NCBI RefSeq assembly: GCF_900172235.1
Contig: NZ_FWFQ01000019.1
Span: 1-64,000, forward strand
Direction of reading: 5' to 3'
Length of the DNA: 64,000 nt
DNA from: Pseudoruegeria aquimaris
Lineage (GTDB): Bacteria; Pseudomonadota; Alphaproteobacteria; Rhodobacterales; Rhodobacteraceae
The position numbers were made by a program, and so were the translations under genes. The notes beneath the pieces were generated by a model. That model made no database searches and was not told the origin of the DNA. It saw nothing but the letters and a program-made list of their open reading frames with translations. This document shows positions 41,825 through 50,285 of this stretch, piece by piece; the stretch's first letter is position 1; each line of letters opens with the position of its first letter.

Positions 41825-42159
41825 GGGTGGTCTCCTTTTCTGGTTGGCTGCTCGGGTGGAAGACGACGGCGGTTGATGCTTGGCGGTACCGGCCGCCGTC
41901 GTCGGATGGATGTGCAGGGAAGGTCAAAGCCCACGCGCGCGGACACCCCGCTACATATGGGATGGGGGCCAACTCCTCCGGTTGGCCCCCATACGAAGTA
42001 TGGGGGCTTTCCCCACTAACTCCTCCACATCGCCCAACGCATTGAAAACACGTCGTAAAACATGATTTTGGAGGAGTTGGGGAGGAGTTGGGCCACTAAC
42101 TCCTCGGCCGCCGCAAGTCATTGATTTCATTGAAACAGGAGTTGGGAAGGACATAGGAG
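41825..42159. other. Non-coding region with repeats and overlapping hairpins, candidate replication origin or operator
   Basis: 335 bases with no plausible gene. They carry most of the AGGAGTT repeat cluster and a pair of strong hairpins at 41964-42006. Located between the primase-helicase gene and the RuvC-like gene, where phage origins are often found. Confidence 0.55.
41964..42006. promoter_or_regulatory. Two overlapping, mutually exclusive hairpins
   Basis: GGGGGCCAAC (41964-41973) pairs with GTTGGCCCCC (41981-41990). CCCCCATAC (41986-41994) pairs with GTATGGGGG (41998-42006) around GAA. Both use the same CCCCC, so only one can form at a time, the geometry of attenuators. No T-run follows on either strand at a useful distance, so a DNA-level cruciform at an origin is equally possible. 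Confidence 0.6.
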
Positions 42160-42181
42160 TTAGGCCTCACTCCTAGGAGTT
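41971..42181. repeat. Cluster of eight AGGAGTT/AACTCCT repeats (iteron-like)
   Basis: Plus-strand AACTCCT begins at 41971, 42018 and 42098; AGGAGTT begins at 42072, 42083, 42137, 42155 and 42175. Most copies are extended by GGG or CCAC on the GTT side. Spacing varies (11 to 47 bases). The last two overlap the 3' end of the primase-helicase gene. Confidence 0.8.
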
Positions 42182-44562
42182 GGTGAGGCTTCTTCCGCGT
42201 CCGTCGTCGTCTCGGGATAGACCCAGACGGCCGGATTTTCGACGTCCATGCAGACGCCGGAAAGCGGGCATTTGTAGTGGCTGGGCAGCACCGGAGCGGC
42301 GGTCTCGCGGACTTCCCCGGTCTCGGGGTCCACCTGTTCCTCGGGCCGGAAACGCATGCCCTTGACGCAGAGATAGCCGAAGCGCGACCGGACCTTTGGG
42401 TATCCGAATTGTGCACCGTCGCGCAGGAACTTGATGTGACCTTTCGTGGCGAGGACACTGAGGCGTTCCCTGATCGTGAATTTGCTGCCAAGGCCGCTCT
42501 TGTTCTCGAAGGCTTCGGCGAATTGCATGGTCGTGTAGAGCCGCCCCTCGGCCGCTTCCTCGAAGAGAATGTCGAGGATCACGTCCCGCTTGCGATCTCG
42601 CTCCGCGTCGAACTTGGCGCCCTGTTCGGCGCGCACGAGCCGTTCGTTCATCGGGTTGACCTCCACCCACTGGCCCTTGACCTTGTCGACGAGCTTGGCC
42701 GGCAGCGCGGGGCCGTTCCTGAGCTCGATCTCCAGCCGGCGTTCGCTGGCGTCTTCATCCGGCCGGTGCAGGATCAGGCCCGTCGTGTAGAAGCCGCGCA
42801 GCGCACTGGCGCCGGAGAGCGCGAGGAACGGATCCTCCTTCACCTGGTGCTTGGAGAGCTTCTTGGTGTGGTGGACGAGGATCACGCCGCAGTCGGGGTT
42901 GACGTGATCGCGTAGCACCTCGACGCGGTCATTGAGGAAGAACATCATCGCGGCGTTGTCGTTCTCGCCGCCGCCATCCGGGCCACCGTCGAAGAGGTTG
43001 CGGATCGGGTCGATGCAGACAATGTCGAGCGGATCGTCGGGGAACGACGCCCTGATCGCCGCGGCCACGCGGGCGCTGCCCTCGGCATCGAGCAGCATCT
43101 TCAGCTTCGGGGTGACGACGAGGTTGTCGCGCGCGGCGGCGATCAGGTCCGCTGGCAGGCCGATCTGCTGCATCCGCTCGCGCAGGTAGTGATACTGGAT
43201 CTCGGCCTGCAGGTAGAAGATCCGCAAGGGCCGTGGCGGGGTGAAGCCCAGGAAGGGCACGCCGGCTGCCATGTGCACGAGCCAGGCAATGAGCAGATCG
43301 CTCTTGCCGACCTTGGGCGCGCCGCCCAGCACCAGGAGCCCGCCCGGGGTCAGCACACGCGGGCCGATCAGGTCGGCGGGCATAGGGCTCGTGTCGTCGA
43401 GCAGCTGCCCCAGCGTGAAGGTCGGCATCTCGTCAGGCGCCGGTGCGGCGCTGTCGAGCCGGACCAGCGGCGGCCCGTGGCGCTCGACATGGTGCGCCCA
43501 GAGGCGTTCGGATTCGCGCTTGAGCCGCTCCACCGGCCACTGGGGCCGCAGCATGGCCGCGTTGTAGCCGCAGATCGCCTCCCAGCCCTCGGTCTTCGAG
43601 AGGCGCCCCTCGTGGACCAGCCGGATGAAATAGCCGATGGCGGCGGAGGCGCCCTCGAAGCGCGACCAGTCGTCATTGCCGCCCTCGCGCACCGGGGTGA
43701 CCAGAACGTCGTTTACGGCAGGTTTGTCGGGCGTGGCGAAATCCGGCGTCAGGCTCACGCCCGGCGAGGGCGGCATGTCGGCCACGGCCTCGGCGAACTC
43801 GTCGAGATCGCGCTCTACGCCAGCGTTCAGTTCGACGATGCGCACGAGCGTCTTCAGGCCGTTCTTGTAGTAGACCGAGCCCGCCACCCGGATCGGCTGA
43901 TGCGCCGAGCGGAAATGCATGTCGCCGCCGACCTTGGCGGCGATGTCGCCGCGCAGACGGCAGAGACGCCGGATATCGTCGCCCTCGGCCGACTCGGTGA
44001 GCTTCCACCACACATGCGCCTTGTGCTGGCCCTCAGGCGTGATGCCGCCGCTTTCCACCACCATGGTGGGCGGGCCGAGATGGCGTTCGAGATGGGCGCG
44101 CTTGGATGCAATGTCGCCGCTGTCGATATCCACGACCACGGCCTGCATCTGAGCCACGTCGGCGGCCTTGGCCTGGCCGGTTTCCGCGACCGTGCCGGGA
44201 ATGACGTAGACCGCGGCTCCCTCGCGCGCGGCCCAGCCCGCGAAGGTCCCCATCTTTTCGGGCGCCGTCTCGTCGGCCGCGATCCAGATGTTGTGCGGCC
44301 GTCCGTCGATCCCCTGGCCCTTGTCGATGAAGCTGCGCACCGGGATCAGCCCGTCGCAATAGCCGAACACCACCTCCATGAATGAGGCGATCTGCTCGGG
44401 ATCCGGCTCGTCGCCGAACGGGTCGAGCTGCGGCGCCGCGTCGTTGAAATCGCGCCAGGGGTTGAAATGGACGAGGTTGGCCTCGGATTGGTCGGTCGTG
44501 CTGTCGTCGCGCATGTCGGTGTCCTCGGGTGGTTCGGGCGGGTCCTTGGGGGCGTCGCTCAT
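42160..44562 (-). CDS. Primase-helicase (RepB-type primase domain + RepA-type AAA helicase)
   Basis: 800 residues from ATG at 44562. The N-terminal ~280 residues resemble archaeo-eukaryotic-type primases: AVVVDIDSGDIASKRAHLER has the DxD metal motif, and HKAHVWWKLTE and GDMHFRSAHQPIRVAGSVYY follow. The central hexameric helicase domain has Walker A VLGGAPKVGKSDLLIAWL and Walker B IVCIDPIRNLFDGG, then VILVHHTKKLSKHQ. The C-terminal ~180 residues (TIRERLSVLATKGHIKFLRD) are winged-helix-like. It would start phage DNA replication. The longer upstream frame is a shadow of the nuclease gene. Its 3' end overlaps the repeat cluster. Confidence 0.87.
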   Translation of the reverse strand: MSDAPKDPPEPPEDTDMRDDSTTDQSEANLVHFNPWRDFNDAAPQLDPFGDEPDPEQIASFMEVVFGYCDGLIPVRSFIDKGQGIDGRPHNIWIAADETAPEKMGTFAGWAAREGAAVYVIPGTVAETGQAKAADVAQMQAVVVDIDSGDIASKRAHLERHLGPPTMVVESGGITPEGQHKAHVWWKLTESAEGDDIRRLCRLRGDIAAKVGGDMHFRSAHQPIRVAGSVYYKNGLKTLVRIVELNAGVERDLDEFAEAVADMPPSPGVSLTPDFATPDKPAVNDVLVTPVREGGNDDWSRFEGASAAIGYFIRLVHEGRLSKTEGWEAICGYNAAMLRPQWPVERLKRESERLWAHHVERHGPPLVRLDSAAPAPDEMPTFTLGQLLDDTSPMPADLIGPRVLTPGGLLVLGGAPKVGKSDLLIAWLVHMAAGVPFLGFTPPRPLRIFYLQAEIQYHYLRERMQQIGLPADLIAAARDNLVVTPKLKMLLDAEGSARVAAAIRASFPDDPLDIVCIDPIRNLFDGGPDGGGENDNAAMMFFLNDRVEVLRDHVNPDCGVILVHHTKKLSKHQVKEDPFLALSGASALRGFYTTGLILHRPDEDASERRLEIELRNGPALPAKLVDKVKGQWVEVNPMNERLVRAEQGAKFDAERDRKRDVILDILFEEAAEGRLYTTMQFAEAFENKSGLGSKFTIRERLSVLATKGHIKFLRDGAQFGYPKVRSRFGYLCVKGMRFRPEEQVDPETGEVRETAAPVLPSHYKCPLSGVCMDVENPAVWVYPETTTDAEEASPTPRSEA

Positions 44563-45374
44563 CCGGAGGGCTCCGCCCGTTCGCGGCTGAAACGCTCCAC
44601 TGGAGCGTTTCCGGAGACGCCGCTCACCCAGCAACGTTCGGCCCAGGGGCAGAAGCGGCATTCGAAGAAGTCGCGGTTCTGGGCCACGCGCGGCAGCAAC
44701 TCGCCCGCGTCGGTGGCCCGCAGGATCCGCACGCCGCGATCCGACATACGTTGCGCGAGTTCGGCGTCGAAGGGCACGAGCTCGTGGTGCAGCTCGGCCG
44801 TGTCCTTGTTGATCGCGGTGAAGAGCGCCGGGTTTTCGGAAATGCCCGGCACGCTCGCCTCCATGTAGGCCTGGTAGAGCGCGATCTGCGCGGCGTAGAC
44901 GGGCTTGGCGACGGTTACGCCCTTGGACACCGTCTCGCGCCAGTTCTTCGCGTTCATCGTCTTGCATTCCCAGAGGACGGGTGTGCGCAGACCCATGGCT
45001 GTGGGGGCGTCCATGACGATCCCGTCCACATGGCCGCGAATACGCCCGCCGGCGACCGAAAAGCCGAACTGGCCGCCGTCGCGCTTCCGGGTGGCGAGAT
45101 CGAGCCCGGCGGCGCGCAGCCAGCGGATGGCGAGATCCTCGAGCGCGTGGCCTATGGCGAAGATCCGGAGCGAGCGGCCGGAGAACTCCTGGCCCTCGTC
45201 CTTGGGAGCATGGGCAAACTCAAACTGCAGAGCCCGCTCGCAGGACTGCCCCAGTCGCGAGGCGCCGAGATAGTTACGCGGCGGGGTCACGGCGCGCTCC
45301 GCCTCGAGGGAGGCGTCGACGGCCGAGTTGATCCGTTCGGCGATGCCGGGCCTATGGTTGAAATCCAGCGTCAA
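44559..45374 (-). CDS. RecB/Cas4-like PD-(D/E)XK exonuclease
   Basis: 271 residues. Conserved steps: YLGASRLGQSCERALQFEFA (first Cys), FAIGHALEDLAIRWLRAAGL, GRIRGHVDGIVMDAPTAMG (Asp), LWECKTMNAKNW (ExK), AAQIALYQAYM, and the C-terminal CRFCPWAERCW cysteines, consistent with an Fe-S-containing Cas4/AddB-type nuclease. It probably acts with the Sak4-like ATPase in phage recombination. Overlaps the primase-helicase by 4 bases and the DUF6511-like gene by 4. Confidence 0.85.
   Translation of the reverse strand: MTLDFNHRPGIAERINSAVDASLEAERAVTPPRNYLGASRLGQSCERALQFEFAHAPKDEGQEFSGRSLRIFAIGHALEDLAIRWLRAAGLDLATRKRDGGQFGFSVAGGRIRGHVDGIVMDAPTAMGLRTPVLWECKTMNAKNWRETVSKGVTVAKPVYAAQIALYQAYMEASVPGISENPALFTAINKDTAELHHELVPFDAELAQRMSDRGVRILRATDAGELLPRVAQNRDFFECRFCPWAERCWVSGVSGNAPVERFSRERAEPSG
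44589..44611. repeat. Coding palindrome with TCCACTGGA core
   Basis: GAAACGCTCCA-C-TGGAGCGTTTC: perfect 11-base arms. It lies in frame near the 3' end of the nuclease gene (encoding GNAPVERF), 26 bases from the next start codon. Confidence 0.8.
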
Positions 45375-45796
45375 AACGGCACCTCCGCCTTCCTGGCGAT
45401 GTGGGACATCTCGGCGCCGTAGCCTTCCAGCACCTCCTCGATCAGGGCCGCGACCTCGGTCTCGGAAAGGTCACAGAGGCGCTTCTGCCAGCCGATATCG
45501 CCCATCAAGCGGCCCAGCCGCTTCATCACCAGTGCGATGGCGAGGCGTTCTTCATCGGTCGTTCCGATCATGGTCAGTCCTTTCCTGTGACGGGCTGCGA
45601 ACCACCGCTGGCAGGGCATCGAGCAGAACCAGCGGTGTTTGCGCGGTCGCGGTTTGTCGGGGTCGGAGAAGCCAAAGCCCTGCGCCGGGCGCAGGCAGAC
45701 GGCACAAAGGTGGAAACGCGGATGCCAGAGGCGATCACGACCCGGTCGATCCGGAGCCTCTGCGGGCGGGGATGAGACTTGCGCGACATGGTTCAC
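45371..45796 (-). CDS. DUF6511-like zinc-binding phage protein
   Basis: 141 residues from GTG at 45796, which overlaps the helicase stop (GTGA). The first part has paired cysteines CAVCLRPAQGF and FCSMPCQRWF. The second is helical, GTTDEERLAIALVMKRLGRL then SETEVAALIEEVLEGYGAEM. The combination matches DUF6511 proteins beside phage replication genes. DNA- or protein-binding role presumed. Confidence 0.7.
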   Translation of the reverse strand: MNHVAQVSSPPAEAPDRPGRDRLWHPRFHLCAVCLRPAQGFGFSDPDKPRPRKHRWFCSMPCQRWFAARHRKGLTMIGTTDEERLAIALVMKRLGRLMGDIGWQKRLCDLSETEVAALIEEVLEGYGAEMSHIARKAEVPF

Positions 45797-47476
45797 GCGG
45801 CCCTCCGTTCCGGCGTGGCGGCGGCCTGAATGAGTTGCCGGATCGCGCGCTTGTTGAACCGGAAGGAGATCAGCGCCGAGGCGTGATAGCGGGTGAGCCC
45901 GTAATCCTGCCGCGCGCTCGGGGGCAGGTATTGCAGCTGCTTCTCAGTTGGGGCCTGGCCCAGCCAGCCCCGGGTCTTGAAGGCGCTCTCGTCGCTCTCA
46001 TGGGTGTTCAGCCAGTCATCGGCCTGCGCGAGGCAGACGGCGCGTTCGCCGATGCCGAGAAGCCGGAGTTGCGCCCCGCGCCGGCCACCGACCGCATACC
46101 AGAGCCCGTCCATCCAGAAGATGCCGCCCCAGGCGGTGAAGCCCGTCGCCATCAGTGCCGCCTCGTCGCCGAAGAGATCGACCCACTGGAAGCTCGACCG
46201 CTTCAGCAGGTCGATCTCGGTCATCACGAAGCCCTCGAGCGCCTCGGCACCGCCCTCGTCCTTCTGCTCGACCAGCAGCGCGCCGCAGAGCGGGCATTCC
46301 CGCGCACCAAGCGGGATCTCGGCATCGCAGTCAGGACAGGTCTTCGTGGGCGCGCTGCCGCTGGCGGAGCGGTCGTCGAGGTCCACGTCCTGTTCCAGCG
46401 TGCCGTGCATCAGGCTCGACGTCCCGAAATCCAGCACCACGCAGTCGGTCTTGACGACGCCGGGATGCTCCTCGGGGTCGACCGTGCGCAGGCCGCGCCC
46501 GACCATCTGGATCATGGTGGATTTGCAGGATGAGGGCCGCAGCAGGATCACGCAGGACGTGGGCGGATGATCGAACCCCTCGGTGAGCACCGCGACGTTG
46601 ACCAGCACGGCGATCTCGCCCGAGGCATAAGCCCCAAGGATGTTGCGGCGCTCGTCGGCGGAAAGCTCGCCGTGGATCAGCCCCGCCGGGATGCCGGCCG
46701 CGTTGAAAGCCTCGGCCACGTGGGCGGCATGGGCAATGGTCGAGCAGAAGACGATGGTGGATGGTGGGGCGACCGGCGGCCTTGTCGCGCCAGTGGCGGA
46801 TCACCTCGTCGGTGACGGGCGTGCGGTCCATGATGCCGGCAACCTCGGTCATGTCGAAGTCGAGAGCCGTCTTGCGCACCTTTTGCAGTTGCTCGCGCAC
46901 GCCCACGTCGATCACGAAGGTGCGCGGCGGCACCAGGTGGCCCGAGGCGATCAACTCACCGAGCCGGACCTGGTCGGCCACATTGTCGAAGACCTGGCGC
47001 AACCCCTTCCGGTCGCCCCGGTTGGGCGTGGCGGTGACGCCGAAGATGCGCGCCTCGGGATTGGCGTCCCGCACCCGGTCGACGATCCGCCGGTAACTGT
47101 CGGCAATGGCGTGATGCGCCTCGTCGATCACCAGCAGGTCGAGCTTCGGCATGGTGCGGAGATTGCGGTCGCGGCTCAAGGTCGGCGCCATGGCGAAGGT
47201 GACCTGGCCATCCCAGGACTTGGTGGCGGCATCGACCACCGAGGTGGTCACGTCCGGGTTGACCCGGCCGAACTTCTCCCGGTTCTGGGCCGTCAGTTCA
47301 TCGCGATGGGCCAGCACGCAGGCCTTGGCGCCGTCGCCGGCCATCTTGCCCGCGACGGCGGACAACATGATGGTCTTGCCCGATCCGGTCGGAGCAATCC
47401 CGAGCGTATTGCCGTGGGTCGAGAGCGCAGCGAGGCTGCGCTCCACGAAGAGTTTCTGGCGGGGACGAAGGCGCAT
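45793..47476 (-). pseudogene. SF2 DEAD/DEAH helicase (phage), disrupted by a frameshift
   Basis: The first part (from 47476) has motif I GIAPTGSGKTIMLSAVAG, motif II LLVIDEAHHAIADSYRR, and motif III GVTATPNRGDRKG. After AAGRPTIHH it loses the frame. The correct continuation VFCSTIAHAAHVAEAFNAAG is in the frame ending at 45793, with HGELSADERRNILGAYASGE, motif V/VI LTEGFDHPPTSC and QMVGRGLRTV, and a zinc ribbon CPDCDAEIPLGARECPLC. The break coincides with a 7-base tandem duplication at 46753-46766; removing one copy restores a single ~559-residue protein. Sequencing error is the alternative. Related helicases unwind DNA in phage replication. Confidence 0.85.
46753..46766. repeat. 7-base tandem duplication causing the helicase frameshift
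   Basis: Plus strand GATGGTGGATGGTG: two identical copies of GATGGTG. On the coding strand this is CACCATCCACCATC. One copy gives the family-consistent RPTIVFCST; two copies shift the frame. Confidence 0.85.
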
Positions 47477-47486
47477 GGGCGTGCCC

Positions 47487-48101
47487 TCACTCGGCCCAGG
47501 ACGGGCGGCCCGGCATGGACGGCGCGGTGGGGGTCTGGGCGGCGGCAGTCTGCGTGGCGATGACCGGGGCCGCCGGAGCCGTGGGCGTCATCGGCGCAGG
47601 CGTCGTTCCTATGATCCGGGCGTAATCGCGATGGTCCGGCGTCACGGCCGAGCGGATCTCGTTCTTCTCCTCGCCCATGGCGTCGGTGCCGATATCGATC
47701 CGGGCCACGAACTCAAGCCCGTCGAGATCGGCAAAGCCGCCGATCCGCCGCGCCGCCTGCGCCTGGGGCGACTGGTCCTTGTCGGAGATTCCCCGCGCCG
47801 AGTTCAGCATGCCGCGAATGAGGCTGCGGCCCATGTTGGCCCAGTCCGGACCCTTGGGGCTGTAAAGCCCGATCAGCGTGAAGATCTTGCGCCGGGCATA
47901 GGGGCCTTCGAGCACGGTGAACTCGCCGTTCAGATACACCGCGCCGGTGGTGCCGCGGGTGGCATAGCCCCCGGTCCAGCCCTGCGACGGGTCGTCGAAC
48001 CCGCCAGGGCGGATCGTCAGCCGCACCTTGGCGAGCGTGCCCTTGGGGATGAGGTTGGCGTTGGATTGCGCGTCGTTGAAGTCGTTCCAGAGGCCAGACA
48101 T
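47487..48101 (-). CDS. Conserved phage protein of the recombination module, possible ssDNA-binding
   Basis: 204 residues. Beta-rich N-terminal ~150 residues (AKVRLTIRPGGFDDPSQGWT, GAVYLNGEFTVLEGPYARRK, IFTLIGLYSPKG) and a disordered Ala/Pro/Thr-rich tail ending SMPGRPSWAE. The folded core plus acidic or flexible tail, and location next to a Sak4-like ATPase, suggest a single-strand-binding role (inference). No family is assigned with certainty. Confidence 0.6.
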   Translation of the reverse strand: MSGLWNDFNDAQSNANLIPKGTLAKVRLTIRPGGFDDPSQGWTGGYATRGTTGAVYLNGEFTVLEGPYARRKIFTLIGLYSPKGPDWANMGRSLIRGMLNSARGISDKDQSPQAQAARRIGGFADLDGLEFVARIDIGTDAMGEEKNEIRSAVTPDHRDYARIIGTTPAPMTPTAPAAPVIATQTAAAQTPTAPSMPGRPSWAE

Positions 48102-48114
48102 GGCATTGGTCCTT

Positions 48115-48993
48115 TCAGTTGGAGGGATCGGTTTGAGAGTTGGCGGCGGGCGCCGGGATCGCCGGCGGATCGATCACCAGCGGGCGGGCATCGAGCGGCA
48201 GCGGCTGGTGGATCTTGTCGATCAGGCGGCCGAGATCGGGGGGCTCGAGCATCTCCAGCCGACCGGAGCGGTCCTTGGCCGGATAGCCCCAGGGGTTCTG
48301 GGTCTGGCAGACGAAGACCCGCCGAAGCTCGCCCTGCTCATCGGGTAGCGAGGTCAGGGTCAGCACCTCGTCGACGATGCCGGGCAGTTCCAGCCCGGTC
48401 TTGGAGCCCTCGATCTGCGGCACGAAGTGCTTGCGGTTGAAGTCATCGAGCTTCTCGTCGAGGATGCCGACGAAGATCACGTTCTTCGCCCGCGTGTGCT
48501 GGAGGTGCGTGAGCCAGCCGATCATCTCGCGCCCGTGCAGCCCGTAGGCGCCGCGCACGTCGGGCTTGCCGGTCTTGTCCGAATGTGCCTCCGGCTGGCC
48601 CTTGCACCACTGGAAACACAGCCGGCCGGCGACGGTGATCGAGTCGACGAAGATCGTGTCGTACTTGTCGAGCGCGGCGGGATCGCCGAACTTCTTGCAG
48701 ACCGCGTCGTAATGCGCCCGGCTGTAGGGCTGGTCGTCGCGCAGCGCCGGGTTGGCGCCGCCGATGAACACCGCGAAGTCGCGGCATTCGGTCCAGGTGC
48801 GCGGGCGGATCGTGTCGATGGCCAGCCCCTCGACAGCGAGATCGCCCGCCTCGAGATCGAAAAACAGCGTGGTGCTTGCCTTGAGCGTGCGCAAAAGCGT
48901 GGTCTTGCCCGCGCCGCTGGCTCCGAAGATTGCGGCCTTCACGCCACGCATCTCCGCGAGCCGCTGATCGGCGGTGATGATGGGGAGGCTCAT
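48115..48993 (-). CDS. Sak4-like RecA-type ATPase
   Basis: 292 residues from ATG at 48993, overlapping the preceding stop (ATGA). Walker A FGASGAGKTTLLRTL near 25, a short strand LFFDLEAGDLAVEG, Walker B YDTIFVDSITVAGRLC near 107, and the sensor segment NVIFVGILDEKLDD. Length and motifs fit phage Sak4 single-strand annealing/recombinase partners that work with an SSB-like protein and an exonuclease, both of which are neighbours. The Pro/Ala-rich C terminus is a linker-like tail. Confidence 0.75.
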   Translation of the reverse strand: MSLPIITADQRLAEMRGVKAAIFGASGAGKTTLLRTLKASTTLFFDLEAGDLAVEGLAIDTIRPRTWTECRDFAVFIGGANPALRDDQPYSRAHYDAVCKKFGDPAALDKYDTIFVDSITVAGRLCFQWCKGQPEAHSDKTGKPDVRGAYGLHGREMIGWLTHLQHTRAKNVIFVGILDEKLDDFNRKHFVPQIEGSKTGLELPGIVDEVLTLTSLPDEQGELRRVFVCQTQNPWGYPAKDRSGRLEMLEPPDLGRLIDKIHQPLPLDARPLVIDPPAIPAPAANSQTDPSN

Positions 48994-49478
48994 TGATCCG
49001 CCCCTTCCGGCTTGATCTCGACCTTCAGCGCGCCGGGCCGCAGGGTGCGGGCGGGCTCGAAGCCGGCGCGGATCGCCTCGGGCCAGGCGGCGTATTTGCG
49101 CTCGGGCACCTTGTAGGTGACGTCGACATATTGGGCAGGATCGTCGCCCGCGGCGCGGATCCGTTCGACCATGGCGGCAAGCCGCTCCTGGTCCCAATCC
49201 ACCCGCTTGGGCAGGTCGGCGACCACGGTGAAATCGCCATCAGCGATGCGGACCGTCCCGGTGTCCTTGCCGCAGGCACGGCGGGCCTCGGCGGCGCGAG
49301 AGCCGTAGCGGACATCCAGCGCGGCGTTGAACCGGGCGCTGACGGCGCGCATCTGGCGGGCGGCCTCGGCGATCTCGCGCTGCAGGACGGCGAGCAATTC
49401 GACCGGCAGCTGGGCAATCTCGCCGGTGGGCAGGTTGAGCAATCCGTCGATGCTCGGGGTGTTCTCGGGGTATGGCAT
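48990..49478 (-). CDS. Conserved phage protein of unknown function
   Basis: 162 residues. The N-terminal half is helical (VELLAVLQREIAEAARQMRA) and the middle has DFTVVADLPKRVDWDQERLA with PAQYVDVTYKVPERKYAAWP. This arrangement is common in alphaproteobacterial prophages just before a Sak4-like gene. A role in recombination is presumed from context only. Confidence 0.6.
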   Translation of the reverse strand: MPYPENTPSIDGLLNLPTGEIAQLPVELLAVLQREIAEAARQMRAVSARFNAALDVRYGSRAAEARRACGKDTGTVRIADGDFTVVADLPKRVDWDQERLAAMVERIRAAGDDPAQYVDVTYKVPERKYAAWPEAIRAGFEPARTLRPGALKVEIKPEGADQ

Positions 49479-49505
49479 GTTGATCTCCTGTTGGGGGATT
49501 GGGTG

Positions 49506-49871
49506 TCAGGCGGCTTCGAGCAGCCGCATGGAGAGCGGCGCGCCGGGCGGGCCCGGCCTAGGGCGGGCGATGGCGATGTAGGCGAATTCGTCGGGGCCGA
49601 GCCGGGTCTGCACGAGATGCACGAGCCCCTGGTCCGCGGCGCGCATGGCCGCGGCCGCCACCTGTTGCAGGCTGCGCTGCTGCTCGGTTGAGAGCCGCGA
49701 GACGACCGAGGTCGCGTCCACCGCGAGAAAGCCCCGGTGATAGACCAGCGTCTCGCCGGGCTCGGCCTGCGCGATCCAGGCGCAGAGCCCGACCTCGTCG
49801 AGCCCGGGGCCATTCAGCCCGTGGATCGGCACCACCTCGGCCTCGGTGATGGGCGGCAGGCGTCCCATCAC
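49506..49871 (-). CDS. Small phage protein of unknown function
   Basis: 121 residues. The core AWIAQAEPGETLVYHRGFLA, then LVHLVQTRLGPDEFAYIAIA, looks like a compact alpha/beta domain. It overlaps the HTH gene upstream by 4 bases and belongs to the same early operon. Confidence 0.6.
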   Translation of the reverse strand: MMGRLPPITEAEVVPIHGLNGPGLDEVGLCAWIAQAEPGETLVYHRGFLAVDATSVVSRLSTEQQRSLQQVAAAAMRAADQGLVHLVQTRLGPDEFAYIAIARPRPGPPGAPLSMRLLEAA

Positions 49872-50074
49872 GCCGTTCCCGGCGCGGTGTCGGCGGTTTG
49901 TTGCAGCTGGCCCTGCTCGAAGGCGATGATGTCCTCGAGCCGGTAGACCACCCGGCCGCCGATCTTCATGTAGGCCGGGCCTTCACCCGCCCACCGCCAG
50001 CGTTCCAGCGTTCGGTGGGAAATGGTCCAGCGCCGGGCGAGTTCCTTCTGGTTGAGACAATGTGGTTTCCGCAT
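49868..50074 (-). CDS. AlpA/excisionase-type helix-turn-helix protein
   Basis: 68 residues. The segment LNQKELARRWTISHRTLERW, then RWAGEGPAYMKIGGRVVYRL and EDIIAFE, is the MerR-like winged helix of AlpA/excisionase proteins. As first gene of the early operon it may regulate that operon or assist the serine recombinase in excision. Confidence 0.8.
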   Translation of the reverse strand: MRKPHCLNQKELARRWTISHRTLERWRWAGEGPAYMKIGGRVVYRLEDIIAFEQGQLQQTADTAPGTA

Positions 50075-50145
50075 CGTGCTTCCCCTCGTTGATGGCTTCG
50101 GGGAAGTGATGCCAAATCCCGCAAGGGGATGTCGTCAGGATCAGC

Positions 50146-50242
50146 GGGGGATGCGGAGGGGGATCACTAGCGCCTTGCGGGAGCGGGGTTTCCGGCCAGG
50201 TGGGGGATGGGTGATCCCCCACCATCCCCCAGCCGATCCCCC
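50146..50242. repeat. Cluster of six GGGGGAT repeats upstream of the early operon
   Basis: GGGGGAT begins at 50146, 50158 and 50202; ATCCCCC begins at 50214, 50224 and 50236. Copies at 50202 and 50214 are inverted around GGGTG, so a hairpin is possible. They lie 70-170 bases before the HTH gene start, in the 210-base gap holding the likely early promoter. Confidence 0.75.
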
Positions 50243-50285
50243 TTTGGCGCGATCCGCGAGTCGGATCGTGAGGGAAAGAGGCGAC

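Noticed and set aside
43189-44385. 398-codon plus-strand frame
   Set aside because: Antisense to the primase-helicase, which has clear Walker motifs on the other strand.
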